From assembly GCF_037975245.1 (NCBI RefSeq), contig NC_092567.1, forward strand, positions 3,914,214 to 3,978,213: a stretch of 64,000 bases of DNA. Direction: 5' to 3'. The notes beneath the pieces are model-generated. The model was not told the DNA's origin. It worked only from the letters and a program-made list of their open reading frames with translations, and made no database searches. The DNA is from Apostichopus japonicus. Its lineage: Eukaryota; Echinodermata; Holothuroidea; Aspidochirotida; Stichopodidae. The position numbers and the translations under genes are program-made. Of the stretch, positions 1 to 12,645 are shown in pieces (position 1 is the first letter of the stretch; each line of letters starts with the position of its first letter).

Positions 1-605
1 AGCTTCTAATATTGAGATATCATGTTTACAAGGTTTTCATAATTTGACCTCTGATGACCCCAAATGACCTTCCACTTCCCCGAAAAAAATGAGCTTCTTT
101 TAATCAATAAGGTACTTCTACACATTAAATGTGAGGTCTGTTCATGCTTTCCTTCTTGACATATCGTGTTTCAAAAGTTTTCACAATTTGACCCCTAGAG
201 ACCCCAAATGACCTTTGACCTCCACCAAAAACAATAGGCTTCTTTGACTTAATTCGGTACTTCAACAAATCAAATATGAGGTATGCCCATGCTTCCTAAC
301 TTGAGATATCGTGTTTACAAGGTTTTCACAATTTGATCCTTGGTGACCTCAAATGGCTTTTGACCCCCACCAAAAACAATACGATTCTTGTACTCAATGT
401 GAATTTAACCTCACCAAATATGAAGTTGGTCCGACCTTCCTTTCTTGAAATATTGTGTTTACCATGTTTTTACAATTTGCCTCCTCATGACCCCAAATGA
501 CCCTTGACCTTCACCAAAAACAATAGGCTTCTTGTACTCAATGTGGTAAGTCTAGACATTATATGATATTGGTCCGAACTACCCTTCTTGAGATATCATG
601 TTTAC
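1..605. repeat. Tandem repeat, about 144-bp unit
   Basis: About four imperfect units. The word AATTTG recurs at 41, 185, 330 and 474, giving spacings of 144, 145 and 144. Each unit carries TGACCCC and TGACCTTTGACC-like words followed by CCACCAAAAACAATAG. The array enters from the left window edge, so its full length is unknown. No coding potential is visible. Confidence 0.85.
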
Positions 606-1890
606 AAGCTGGGCATTACAAACGTACACATACACAAAAATGCCATCATCAATGCAACGGTTACTATTATCATCAAAATAAAAAGCAAACAAAAGTTGCT
701 ATACTTTTCTGTTAGTCAATAAGGATAATATAGATGCAATGAATACAACTAGAATACAAGAAAATAGCTGACAAACTTTGCTATATATTGCAAAGTAATT
801 GTGCTATGCACTATGGTACAGTACCTTTCATACAGACGACCAAAACCACCAGAATTAGAAGTACTACAATTATAATTGTAACCACAGCAACTTTCGATGA
901 ACCCAAAGTCCCCTTGTTGTCTGTAAATTGGAAAAACACATGTTAATTAGTAATTTGAAATTAAGCATTGGAAAATATTAAGTGATGATCAAAACGGGTT
1001 AACATTATCACAAAGACAACAATTATTCAATAAAATAAACTGCACTTTCCAAGTGCACATATTTCAGATACTGTAGATTTAGACTACTGTACTCTGTATC
1101 AGTATTCATCAGTGTGTGAGAAAAGACTAGCCTTTTGGCGATATAAAAAAGCAGATAAAAATAAAGTTGTTCTGATGGAGCTTAAAGTCAGATTTAGAAA
1201 CCATAAGTCGGATCGAAGAAGAAGTCATTGGAGATGCAAACTAGCCATTCATTTAGAAGCATAACTTCTATCAGACATAAAATTCACTGAACATACGGGC
1301 TGTATTCTAACTACACGAGCAGGCTACTGTACTGGATCTCACAATTGCAAAATCATTCACCTCTTAGAACAAGATAAAAGAGAATATTTAGATCAATTCT
1401 AATGTAACTTCAGGTATAAAACACTCATTATAGAACACTCTAATGTGATCCCTCTTTCAGGCGCTGATAAAATGTTGAAGTTTGTTGTAAGAGAAATGTC
1501 AAAGATTCCTCACTTTTCTGTTGATGTCCTTTCCAGCTCTGTTAGAGATAGAGCAGGATAGTTTCCCTAAGTTCTCCATTGGAGTTTGACTTCTGGTCTT
1601 ATTCCACGAACTGAACACGTCACGTTTCCTGCTCTTGCGACGTCGAGTACACATACTGTGTATGGTCACATCCTTCTACAATTATGTACGGCGGGCTTGG
1701 ATAGGCTAGATTCAAGAAAAAAGGAGAAATTGTGTTTTTTTTTCCCACAATGACTGGTAAATAACTTAAATACATTGTACATTAGTCAATACGAAGTTAA
1801 CATACAAAGAAGTCTGTACATTAAAGAAAACATATTAGACAGATCATATAAACGTATACGTTTCATTGTCCACAAATGTTGCATTACAGT
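606..1890. other. No recognised feature
   Basis: AT-rich DNA without a convincing reading frame or a repeat that I can match elsewhere in the window. Words such as TACTGTACTG are frequent but unstructured. Confidence 0.4.
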
Positions 1891-1894
1891 CCAT

Positions 1895-2850
1895 TCATAT
1901 AAAGTAATACCTCTGGGTGTGAAAGGGAGCAGTGCACTTACTCAATGACTACTGTAGTGTCTACAGTTATACAGTAAAGTAAAACATCTTGGTGTGCAAG
2001 GAGTAGTGCAGCACTCAAAGAATAGAAGGAAAATTATACAGTTATGTAAAACCTCTGGGTGTACAACTGGAGCAGTTCAGTACTCAATGACTACAAGTAT
2101 CTAAAGGTATACAGTAAAATAAGACCTGAGCTGTGTATGAAAGGGAGCAGTACAGTACTCAATGATAATTGTAGTGTCTACAGTTATACAGTAAAGTATT
2201 ACAGTACAGTACCTCTGGGTGTGTAGGGGAGCAGTACAGTACTCGATGACTACTGTAGCATCAACATTTATACAGTAAAGTAATACCTCTGCGTGTGTAA
2301 GAAGTAGGGCAGTACTCAATGACTACTGTAGCGTATACAGTTAAACAGTTAAGTAATACCTCTGGGTGTGCAAGGAGCAGTGCAGTACATATTCAATGAT
2401 TACTGTATGTACAGTAAATACAGGAAATATTTACCTCTGGGTGTGTAAGGGGCAGTGCAGTACTGAATGACTACTGTGGTGTCTACAGTTATACAGTAAA
2501 GTAATACCTCTGGGTGTGCAAGGAGCAGTGCAGTACTCAATGACTAAGTACTGTAAGTATGTAAAGTCATACAGGAAAGAAATACCTGTGGGTGTGTTAG
2601 GGGGTAGTGCAGTATTCAATGACTACTGTAGTGTCTACAGTTATACAGTAAAGTCATACTTCTGTGTGTGTAAGGAGCAGTGCAATACTCAATGACTACT
2701 GTAGTGTCTACAGTTATACAGTAAGGACAATACCTCTTGGTGTGTAAGGGGGCATTGCAGTACTCATAGACTACTGGAGTATACACATTTGCAGTAGTCA
2801 ATGGGTACAGCACTGCACCGTACACACCCATAAGTATTACTTTACTGTAA
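1895..2850. repeat. Minisatellite, about 74-bp unit, about 12 copies
   Basis: The word ACCTCTGGGTGTG or a close variant recurs at 1909, 1984, 2051, 2124, 2211, 2285, 2358, 2433, 2506, 2584, 2658 and 2732. Spacings are mostly 73-78, with outliers of 67 and 87. Each unit also holds GCAGTACTCAATGACTACTG and GTCTACAGTTATACAGTAAA. Short cysteine- and tyrosine-rich reading frames across the array are products of the repeat and not genes. Confidence 0.9.
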
Positions 2851-2854
2851 ATCA

Positions 2855-4130
2855 TATTCCAAGGTCATGAGATCCACCTCTCATTTGAAACTAAACAAAA
2901 CCTTGACCTCTGATAACTTTGCGCATGAAGGTGGCACAGGGACCAACCATGGACAACTTTTATCAGTTTGAAGATTGAGTTTTCGACCCATAATTGACCT
3001 TTTTTTGACCTTGGATCACATGACCATTATGTTTGGAAACGATCCCTAACCCTATTCACAACTAGTCCCAAAATGTCAACCATATTACACCCCATCAGTG
3101 GGAGTTTCACAAGTTATTGCCCCCAAAACACACATTTTGAGCCATAATTGACCTTCGGTGACCTTGGATTACATAACGGGAATTTTGGAAAACGTGCAAC
3201 TAGTTAATTCACAACTTGTCCCAATATATCAGCCATGTCAGACTTTGTCACTGGAAGTTGTTGCATAAAATTAACATAAGTGGGCAGATTTTGTCAATAA
3301 GAGATCTTGCATGACCTTGGAAGGCATGACAGCTTTTATGAAAAATATTCCCTTTGATGTGCACTTCATCCTAAAATTGTTATGAACTCCAATGTACACA
3401 CACAATGTTATTGCTAAAAGGTATCAAATCCAACCTTTGGCACCTCATACTGTAACTTATGAACCGGGTGTTCAATCGAAGCGGGAGTTAGTTTCATCTT
3501 TAGAGCATGTATAGCTCTATCATATAGTTAAATATTGACAAACTTGTTTTGGTTTTATGTCCTGTACAGTATCTCCTAAAATGAGCATAAAAAAAAAAAC
3601 TTAATCTCTGTTAACTTTGCACCTGAAGGTCGCACAGGGGTCAACCCATGGACAATTTTGATCAAAAGACCATTTGATATCTGGATATGGCCACAATAAA
3701 TTCAAATAACTAAAGAAGCTAATACAGGTCACCAGAGGTCAACCTAAGGTCAACGGTCACAAAGATGTGGGTCCACTATTGGATTACAAAAGCGTAACTC
3801 CCAACCTTGACGGACATTTTATTCTCAAGTTATCACAAAAATACCTGTTTTTGACCTCTAATTGACCTTTTTGACCTTGGATCTCACCAAGTTGTTAAGC
3901 TGGAAATCGATCCCCTACGTTATTTTCAAGTACATATTATTACATAGCAAGTTCCAAAATAACAAACATGTCGGACCCTGTCAATGGGAGTTATTGCTTG
4001 TTTATTGTTTTGGTTTTTGGCCCCTAACTGACCTTTGGTGACCTTTACAGGCACCGAGAACAATAGGGCACACCTTCTCACTATGGCGGATCTAGTTGAC
4101 AACAAGGAACCAAAAAGCGTTTAAGTCCTT
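2855..4130. repeat. Degenerate TGACC-rich repeat region
   Basis: Irregularly spaced copies of TTGACCTTGGAT-like and TGACCTTTGGTGACC-like words occur near 2995, 3147, 3310, 3862 and 4030, with related sequence between them. It resembles a decayed version of the array at the window start. Units have diverged too far to give a period by eye. Confidence 0.55.
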
Positions 4131-4139
4131 TATGTTGCA

Positions 4140-5340
4140 AATAACATGCTAACATACATGCTAACGTATGCATTGCTAACTTACATGTATGCTAATATAC
4201 ATGCTAACATATATGCTAACATACATGTATGCTAACAAACAGACTAACAGCCTGACGTAGACGCTACCAGCTTATAACATGCTAGCATACAGGCTAACAA
4301 ACAGGCTAACATACAGGCTAACATACTTGCTATCATGCATACTAACATACATGTATGCTATCATACATGCTAATATATGCTAACATAATTGTTTGCTAAC
4401 ATGTATGCTAACATACGCGCTATCATACATGATATTCGTACAGTAGCCTTCAAGCTAACATATATGTATACATGCTAACATACATGTATGCTAACTTACA
4501 TGTACGCTAACAAACTGTACATATATAGATGCTAAAAACAGGCTAACATAGAGCCTGACATACACGCTATCATACTGCTTATAACATGTTATACAACACC
4601 TAATTATATTCCGGCCATTTGATTGGTCAATTGCTCGTCGATTGCATGCAAAATCCGCTCTATTGCGCTCTATGAAATAGAACCATGTGTTATACTTTTT
4701 TGATAGCACTTTTTCAATGGTAAGAGAGCAGAGAAACCTGTCTGTTCAAAACAATCTGTTGCATTAGTGCATTTCCACCCAAAATTTTTCCAAATTTGAA
4801 GGTGTTGTATAAAACAAATAATGAATGGTTTCCATTCGTGCAATAGTGCAAATATTTCATTCGTTGAAAGATGTAATTTGTTCCATTCAACTCGGCTGCG
4901 CCTCGTTGAATGGAACATTCCATCTTTCAACTCATGAAATATTTTCACTATTGCACTCATAACCATTTATTATTTGTATACTAACATACATGCTAACATA
5001 CACGCTAGCATACACACAAACAAACACACAAACATACATGCTAACAAGCAGGCTTACATACAGGCTAACATACTTGCTATCATACATGTATGCTATCATG
5101 CATGCTGACATACATGCTATCATACATGCTAACACACATGCTAACATTCATGCTATCATACATGCTAACATACATGTATGCTAACATACATGCTAGCATA
5201 CATGCTAAACATACATGTATGGTATCATACTGCTTACATAGCCTACAAGCTATGTAGTAACATGTATATGCTAACATACATGTATGCTAGTTCATTCATG
5301 CCAATATGTATGCTATCATACATGCTAACATACATGCTAA
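4140..5340. repeat. Short-unit satellite (GCTAACATACATG type)
   Basis: Dense tandem copies of GCTAACATACATG and variants (GCTATCATACATG, GGCTAACATACAG), with a basic unit of about 12-13 bp. Reading frames through it on both strands are repetitive artefacts. The array is interrupted at about 4590-4981 by a fold-back element, which therefore inserted into a pre-existing satellite. Confidence 0.85.
4590..4981. mobile_element. Fold-back, MITE-like element, copy 1
   Basis: The element begins TATACAACACCT and ends TTATTTGTATA, so the outermost 7 bp (TATACAA/TTGTATA) are inverted. AGGTGTTGTATA near 4800-4811 is the exact inverse of the first 12 bp. The right half (about 4812-4979) is a long imperfect hairpin whose centre holds GTTCCATTCAAC and GTTGAATGGAAC around a short GC-rich loop. 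A second copy lies at 27549-27951. No coding capacity, so it would depend on a transposase encoded elsewhere. The superfamily is not assigned. Confidence 0.7.
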
Positions 5341-5710
5341 TATAGGAGACAGCATTGCTAACAGATTTATATGCTACAGTAACATATTACAAATAGTACA
5401 GGTATCGCTGCGTGCAAGTCAATGGGAGCAATTAATTGATCAAACCTTTATGCAAAATTGTGATTTTTCGCAATTTGGCCGAAATCCAGTATGTTAATGG
5501 CTCCAATGCTTACAGTAGCATACATACAGTAGTGTAGCAATTGATATTTCAGGAATGATGTTCCGTGATATCATGCGTCAGTGATTTCTGTTGTCTAAAA
5601 TGAGTATTTGGGCCAAAATTTAGACTTTTAGGCCTGAGATTGCTGAGATGGACTCTGTTGGGGTCTAATTAATGTCACAAAGTGAGCTATTTACTCACTT
5701 TTAGCTAGTT

Positions 5711-5752
<42 letters not shown>

Positions 5753-6650
5753 TGTTTGACACTAGTTTCACGAAGCCTTCTTGCTTAGCGACAGTAATCA
5801 ATGTACATGATATTTTGTTGTAAGGATAACTCAGTAAATTTGGAATAAGTTTATTCAAAATACATGAAATGTGGTTGTCCCAGCCAGGAAACTGTAATTC
5901 ATTCCTGCCTCAGGACCTACTGTACGGTAAATGGTAGCAATGGTAAGCTCAGTAGCAACAATAATATTACACTTGATTCTTGAACACTCATGCTGGCATG
6001 ATTAGCCTTATATCTTTGCCAGTTTGCTAATGTAATAAACAGATGCCTACTGTAGGTAGTGTTGCCCAGGCCTAGCATTTTGACCACTGATTGTGTTCGA
6101 CACATAATCATAGAGCACCTGTAATGTTTAGACGTGCACATAGCTTACTTGAACTACCATTATATTGCTCAAGTGAACCTACATGTGATAGGCTTACATG
6201 TATTTCTGCTTCTCAAAAGCACTTGGTGTTCAGAATTTTACAGAACATTGACTGTCAAATTCATTGTAGAGTATTAGCTAAACTACTGGGATTTGTGGGA
6301 AGTACTAAGGTGGCCAAAAACAAGGTAAATAATTGATTTCGTACAATATGCAAAATCTGCACTCACCTTGGTTCCTGCCACTACAGTACCCACTCCCCTT
6401 TAAGATAGGAATGCTAATGATCTCAAAATATGAATTGTTCTGTGCCCATATGCAAGACCAATTGAGCAGAATTTGACTACAAAATGTCTGCCGTGTCAAG
6501 TTCTATAATACCCCTAAATTACAGTAACACATTCGTTGATAAGCTAACTGAAGTGTAGGCCTAAGTACATACATCCATTGACTCTAGATGCTGTTTACTA
6601 TGCTCTGAGCCTCTAAGCTCAGACAGGTCAGGGCCCAGAGTGTAGTAGGA
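5341..6650. other. No gene recognised; contains a TA microsatellite
   Basis: AT-rich DNA with a perfect (TA)n run at about 5713-5749. The short reading frames have no recognisable domain. Confidence 0.4.
5713..5749. repeat. (TA)n microsatellite
   Basis: Uninterrupted alternating TA of about 37 bp. Confidence 0.95.
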
Positions 6651-6655
6651 TGGTG

Positions 6656-7110
6656 ACTTCGAAGTTCGCCCACTTAAGACTTAAAACACCCCAAAACTAA
6701 ATCTTCTGGTATAAATCATTTGAAAATATACTTCATATGGTGGGAGAATTTTGTTATAGTACGATACACGGCCAAACTTTCTTTCCTGCAAACTGTTTTC
6801 ACGTTGTTTTCCAAGAAGATTCTTCGTGATTGTGGAACTGGTATTTCTTGCTAGAGTATTGCGAATTTCGGCCACGCAACCTACAGTGTGGCGCTGGTAA
6901 AAATTGGTGGCGCTGTTGCTCTTTCAGTAATTATAACAGACTTCATAGATCTTCGTCATTTTATTGACAAATATGTAAGTAATTTCTTGCACACGGGTCA
7001 TTTTGGAGAGAAAATAACTGTAGCTTCGTACTTTTTGGTGAAATTTGGCTCTTCCTGTAGGTTTTCATGGTGAAAATCGTGTATTTCTTAGGGTGCCCGA
7101 ACTTCGCAGT
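6656..7110. mobile_element. TIR element (CGAAGTTCG family), long copy
   Basis: The left end reads ACTTCGAAGTTCGCCCAC; the right end (TCTTAGGGTGCCCGAACTTCGC, about 7086-7110) is its approximate inverse. The right half (about 6965-7110) matches the element at 12477-12645 over the shared words AAATATGTAAGTA, CTGTAGGTT and AATCGTG. No transposase is present. Target duplications were not resolved. Confidence 0.55.
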
Positions 7111-9420
7111 ATGGCGAACTTCGCAATACTGACTATACTGTACAGTACAGTATGTATGTGGTAATGGTATCGTAATTTGTATGTGGTACTGAGGTAAGTT
7201 TGGCTTTTTTTTTAGAGGGTAAAATTTCCAAATGCCAAAAACATGTGCAAACCTGGGGGGATGTTAAATGCTTAGAAAACCCCATTTTGATCAGCATATA
7301 ACTGAAATGGAATACAATTCATCAAATATGTAACTCTTCTTTGCTGCAAACAGTTTAGGTTGCCTGCTGTATGTTGCTAGTAATATTTGAAGGTCAATAA
7401 TAAAGGTGCGTTAACTGTGAAGCCTTTGCTATACACAGTTACGGTTCTGATAGTTGAATTAATTCAATATGGTGGTTTACAATATTCCAACGCTATCATG
7501 AAATTTTGTAGGGCAACCATACAGTATTAACATCGTTCTGAAGAATATGGTCGACACACATACTGTAGCTTCCGTTTAGTATTACTAGTAACGTACTTAG
7601 GCTAGGCCTACAGGCTACACTAGTTCATGTACAGGTACTAGTACATAGAAGACATTTATGATAATAATAGTCAAATTGTTCAAGTAGTCCTAGATATTAA
7701 TTAATAAATAAAATGATAAACACTTACCTGTGTTAAACTTAGTTACCAACTCGAATTATCAAGATGTACAGTAAGTAACAGTGTTTTGAAGCAAATAAGT
7801 AGAGAAACCAAACGCGGAAAGATCCTGTTTTACCAGCGCGTAAAATAATGGCTGCATACAGTACGAACCATCGTTTGCAAGCACCTATGGCGTACCTTGA
7901 GGCTTGAACAAACATAATTAATGTGTGTGAGCGAACGGAAGGTAAACTTCATGTAAAAACATGGTTAGGCCACTGATCTACAGTGCCACAGTGTAGATCA
8001 GTGGGTTAGGCGGTTCATAACTTCAACAATCATTCCAATGCCTTGAAGCCACTAAATACTAACCCGCGTAGCGGTTCGGTTCATCGGTAAAGATCCCGAG
8101 CGAGAATGATCTCACCTGACGTCACAGTCTTGCATAACTACGTAGATGCACATGTTGTACATTTCACGTTAATAGTGGGGGTACGAGCTCGTGTAACACG
8201 TACGAATTGCCGGGCCAAGTCCCGCTCGCGATTAAGTAAAAGAGGGGAAATAGGAGACAAATACACAAATATCCAAACGTTTCACGGTTTATTCTTGACA
8301 TTTTAAGTTAACAAATGTATATAAGAAAGCTGCAACATAACGGAACATAGCGCTCACGGCACTCCGAGAGGGTCCTTAACTGTGTAGCGCAAGAGCCATT
8401 TTGTGTGTGTTTTGACCTGTATCTTCATGTGTATTTAGTCAATCATTTTGGACCATCCACATTTTGAAAGCTTAAACTGTTAGCTTTCTGGTGGTGTATG
8501 CCTTAATCCATATATATTTTGGTAACCTTACGCCAATTTTTAATTAAAAAAGTGATTTTAGGACATTTTCAATGAGAGTACACTTGAAAACCCTAGTTTT
8601 TCCGCACTGTGTGGGCTATTTTTGCCCCGTAACTTTTGTTTGCTAAGTCCTAAAATCCCAGTTCAAACGGTGAATTAAACTATGAATATTCATCACGTTT
8701 TCTACCGATTCTTAACTAAATTGACCAATGAGAACCTTACGCCAAATTGCAAACTAAAAAGAAATCAGGGATATTCCTTCTGTTTCCCTTTGTTCTCAAT
8801 CGACATGACGTCACAATACTGTACTCAGCACACGTTGGTGAATGTGCATTCAAGAAGTGTTGTCGTTTGATTGTGATATCTTGAGTTATTGTTAGATTTA
8901 ACTCAAAATGCTTCTCAGTAACTTTCAGAAGACTTTATTCATTCAATTAATCGTAATTTCGGTTGAAAATAATACCTCCAAAGTGACATTTTCTGTATCC
9001 TTTTGAACCTGTTTCTGACCACGCGATGAAACGACTAAGTTGGAGCGTACCAAACCACAGTTTGTGGGGTATGTAGTTGTTCTAAAGACTATAGTTCTGT
9101 ACTGTTTAGCACGCAATATAGCCTTGCAGTGTAATGTCTATACTAGCTGCGTATAAAACAGTATTAGTGATACTGTAGCCTATAGACTTATTCAAGTACA
9201 AGTCGTAGTGGGGTTCGGCCTAGTATCACATTGGTATTAACCCCCTAATGTATAATGGAACAGTCCCTGACGCTCTCCGCCGTCGCGTGATTGTCCACAG
9301 AGCAGCAGGGAAAAGTAGGTCAGCAGAAAAACCGCAAAGAGGTGCTTGCTGCAAAGGCAAATCTTAGTTTTCGCTGTGAGCGTTTTGGTCTAAAACTTTC
9401 CGTTATGTAAAGTACTGTTG
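7111..9420. other. No gene recognised
   Basis: About 2.3 kb with no domain-bearing reading frame and no match I recognise elsewhere in the window, apart from a 22-bp word at 8045-8066 that recurs inverted at 11395-11416. TGACGTCA CRE-like octamers, or near matches, occur near 8116 and 8805, but no promoter context is visible. Confidence 0.35.
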
Positions 9421-9424
9421 TATT

Positions 9425-11280
9425 TATCTTTATATCTCAAGTATAGCAGGTCTCACAAGTTATTACACAGAGTTAACTAACCTCCAAGACCTGGTTGTGT
9501 ACATATATCATTTTAAAAACTGTGAGTACCGTTTAAAACCCATATATCTATCTTCATCTCAAGTAACAGGTCTCACAAGTTATTACATAGGGTCATGGGC
9601 GTCAGCAGGTTTCAGAAAGTGAGGGGGACACTATACTATCTAAGCGGAGCGCCACCATTGGTTGGCGCGTAGCGTACCAGAAAATTTTGGGTACATAAGA
9701 CCCCCTAGATCGCAGGAGGCGGCCTTCCTGAGTCGTTTTTAGTTACATCAGAACCCATGGGCGTCAGCAGGTTTCAGAAAGTGAGGGGGACACTATACTA
9801 TCTAAGCGGAGCGCCACCACTGGTTGGCGCGTAGCGTACCAGAAAATTTTGGGTACATAAGACCCCCTAGATCGCAGGAGACGGCCTTCCTGAGTCGTTT
9901 TTAGTTACATCAGAACCAGATCTGTGAGGAGAAATTTTGTCTCACAAAACTAAATTCCGACAGAAAGTACTGGTAGAAAGATGCCGTTCTGACACCAAGG
10001 GAGACGAATTACACAGCGTCCATCTCAAACGAAATATTGAAAAAGTGGCGCCGTCACCTCCGGGATGAGTGGAGTGGTATATATAATACATGCATGTAGG
10101 TGCGAGACGTCAGTTGTTATGTGCCAGGTACTTTAATAATAATAATCAGAAAAAGGCACCGCGCGCAGAGCGTGTGTAGCGCCTAGCCGGCACTCAACAA
10201 TAAAGATCTACCATATCCGGCGAATACATGTAGCCTTAATTACCTAACCCCTATTCGTCCGTCCAGTCCAAGGGACTGGAGGTAGTGATATGAACATAGT
10301 AACTCATCACCATCTACCTGTATGGCTTACCTAATCCCTTGGAACCCATACAAACAACATGTGTGCAAGATTCAATACACTTTCGAATGGTCTCCCCCCC
10401 CCCCCCCCGAACGAATTAAATGGGCAGATTTAGGATATTGGGAGAATGGGAGATAAATGACGGTGTAAGTGATAGATAGCAGGGGCCCAGGGAGTCCAGA
10501 TTTCTTGACCTTAAATAGAAAATCGCGAATATGCATGTGATTGTTTTTAATAACTACTCTGAAAAGTGGGTGGGACAAATGATATGATATCCCCTCCACT
10601 TTGGAAAGTGGGGGGACATGTCCCCCCGTCCCCCACCTGTTGACGCCCATGCATAGGGTCAACTAACCTCCTAGACCTGGTTGTGTACAAATATCAAATT
10701 TAAAAGCTGCAAAATTCACTTCAAACGTTTAGATCTATCTTCATTTCAAATAACAGGTCTCACAAGTTATTACATAGAGTCAACTAACCTCCTAGACCTG
10801 GTTGTGTACAAACATCAAATTTAAAAGCTGCAAAATTCACTTCAAACGTTTAGATCTATCTTCATTTCATATAACAGGTCTCACAAGTTATTACATAGAG
10901 TCAACTAACCTCCTAGAACCTGGTTGTGTACAAATATCAAATTTAAAAGCTGCAAAATTCACTTCAAACGTTTAGATCTATCTTCATTTCAAATAACAGG
11001 TCTCACAGGTTATTACATAGAGTCAACTAACCTCCAAGACCTGGTTGTGTACCTATATCATTTTAAAAACTTCAAGTATCGTTTAAAATCGCTATTGTAT
11101 CTATCTTTATCTCGTAGCAGGCCTCACAAGTTGTTACATAGAGTCAACTAACCTCCAAGACCTGGTTGTGTACATATATCATTTTAAAAACTGCAAGTAC
11201 CGTTTCAAACCGCTATTATATCTATCTCTATCTCATAGCAGGCCTCACAAGTTATTACATAGAGTCAACTAACTTCCGAG
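9425..11280. repeat. Satellite, about 121-bp monomer
   Basis: CAGGTCTCACAAGTTATTACATAG or a variant recurs at about 9447, 9567, 10754, 10875, 10998, 11118 and 11239. Spacings are 120-123 except across the gap caused by the element at 9594-10651. Each monomer carries ACTAACCTCC and AGACCTGGTTGTGTAC. The monomers at the right end differ by GCCTCAC in place of TCTCAC. Confidence 0.9.
9594..10651. mobile_element. hAT-like non-autonomous element with 8-bp TSD
   Basis: Inserted in a satellite monomer. The left end CATGGGCGTCAGCAGG and right end CCTGTTGACGCCCATG are inverted with one mismatch in 16. The flanking octamer CATAGGGT is present exactly on both sides (9586-9593 and 10652-10659). An 8-bp target duplication with short TIRs is the hAT pattern. 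The first 162 bp are tandemly duplicated (a second left end starts at 9756). A poly-C run lies near 10394-10408. No transposase frame is visible. The interior shares GGAGCGCCACC...GGTTGGCGCG with the element at 13289-13682. Confidence 0.85.
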
Positions 11281-12470
11281 ACCTGGGCAAAATAACGTAA
11301 TTCGGGAACCGAGAGAGCCGAGCACAGTTGCACCCGAAACCGAGTTCCGAGGGCACTCGAAATGGTCCGACCCGCTGTAGGACCCGGGTTAGTATTTAGT
11401 GGCTTCCCATCAAAGGTTAAGGTCAATCGTAATGCACGCCGTTTGCGCCACATTTTTGATCTATATTACAGTTGCTGAATATGTTGCCTTCGCAAAAACT
11501 CCCGTTGTCTAATTTCATTCCGTTCTTCAATTTCATTCCGTTGTCCAAGTTCATTCGGTTATCCAAATTCATTTCGTTGCGAGGTATTCCGTCGCGGAGA
11601 AATCCCGTTCGTTATGCGAGAAGTAACCCGTGAAGGTGGGCCCTGTCCCAATTCTATCAATCAATTTCTCAATAAAGTTTATATCTGGCACGTAGAACGT
11701 GAATAACAAGCCCACGTAAGCCTACCACGTAGGCCTATCCATGATACCTTACCATAACAATATGAAGACGTCCCCGCCCCCCCCCCCCCCAGTTACTATG
11801 CCTCTATATAACTAAATATGTTCGGGACAAACATTAATAGCTACATCTAGGCTACATCTTCATCGGTACTCTGCAATAGACTGGTGTCCATCTCGCAAAG
11901 GATGATTAGTGACATCAGTCACATCACCAGCTAAGATCAGAGCACTATATACATTCACAAACAAGGATTATAAGAATATTAGTTGACTTTAGGCCTACCT
12001 GGTAGAATTATGCAAAACTGGTCAATTGCATGACTCGTAACCACAAGTACCTGTTAACAAAGGTACTCTAAATACAAACTTTTTCCCTCAAAATATGCTA
12101 GTGTAGGACGGGATATGCACTCGTTTATTTGCAATTAGGGCACTTCAAACTAGTGTAGGGATATGAACTGATTTATTTGCAATTTCGGCTTTCCAAACTC
12201 CATGAAGTTGAGGGTAAGAAACCCGAAAAAGTTTGTGGCCAGGACCATTCACAAAATGGTTCGTAAACGAAATCTAATTAAGGTGTACGAATCCAAAACT
12301 ATCTTTTTACTGTTGATTCAATTTCCCTGCGGAAGTTTATCATCTAGGCTCTATAAGGTAACAATATGTTTTTCATTTGAAACTTTTCAAAGATTTTGAC
12401 TGATTTGATGCATTTTTGGCAGCTTTATGTGAAGTTAGGGTTTGCAGAGAAATGGTCGAATTGCAGTAGC
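11281..12470. other. No gene recognised; short direct repeats
   Basis: Includes four imperfect direct repeats of about 22 bp (TTCATTCCGTTGTCCAA type) at about 11510-11580 and a poly-C tract near 11774. No convincing coding sequence. Confidence 0.4.
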
Positions 12471-12476
12471 ATGGAC

Positions 12477-12645
12477 ACTTCGAAGTTCGGACACCTAAGA
12501 TTTAAACAACCCCCAAACTATAACTTCCTTTTAGAGACAAATATGTAAGTACCTGCTAGCATCGTAGTTTTTTGTGAAATCGGCTCTTGCTGTAGGTTAT
12601 CAGGGTAAAATCGTGCATTTCTTATGGGTGTCCGAACTTCGCAGT
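12477..12645. mobile_element. TIR element (CGAAGTTCG family), short copy
   Basis: Left TIR ACTTCGAAGTTCGGACACC (from 12477) and right TIR GGGTGTCCGAACTTCGCAGT (to 12645) are near-perfect inverses. The interior matches the right half of the element at 6656-7110, so this is an internally deleted relative. GGTCCGAACTTCGCAATACT just beyond repeats the terminal motif once more. Confidence 0.65.

Noticed and set aside
4140-5340. CRISPR-like appearance of regularly repeated short units
   Set aside because: There are no unique spacers, the units are contiguous and degenerate, and the genome is plainly eukaryotic.
8106-8130. CRE-like TGACGTCA words as promoters
   Set aside because: Isolated octamers without a nearby gene or TATA/initiator context.
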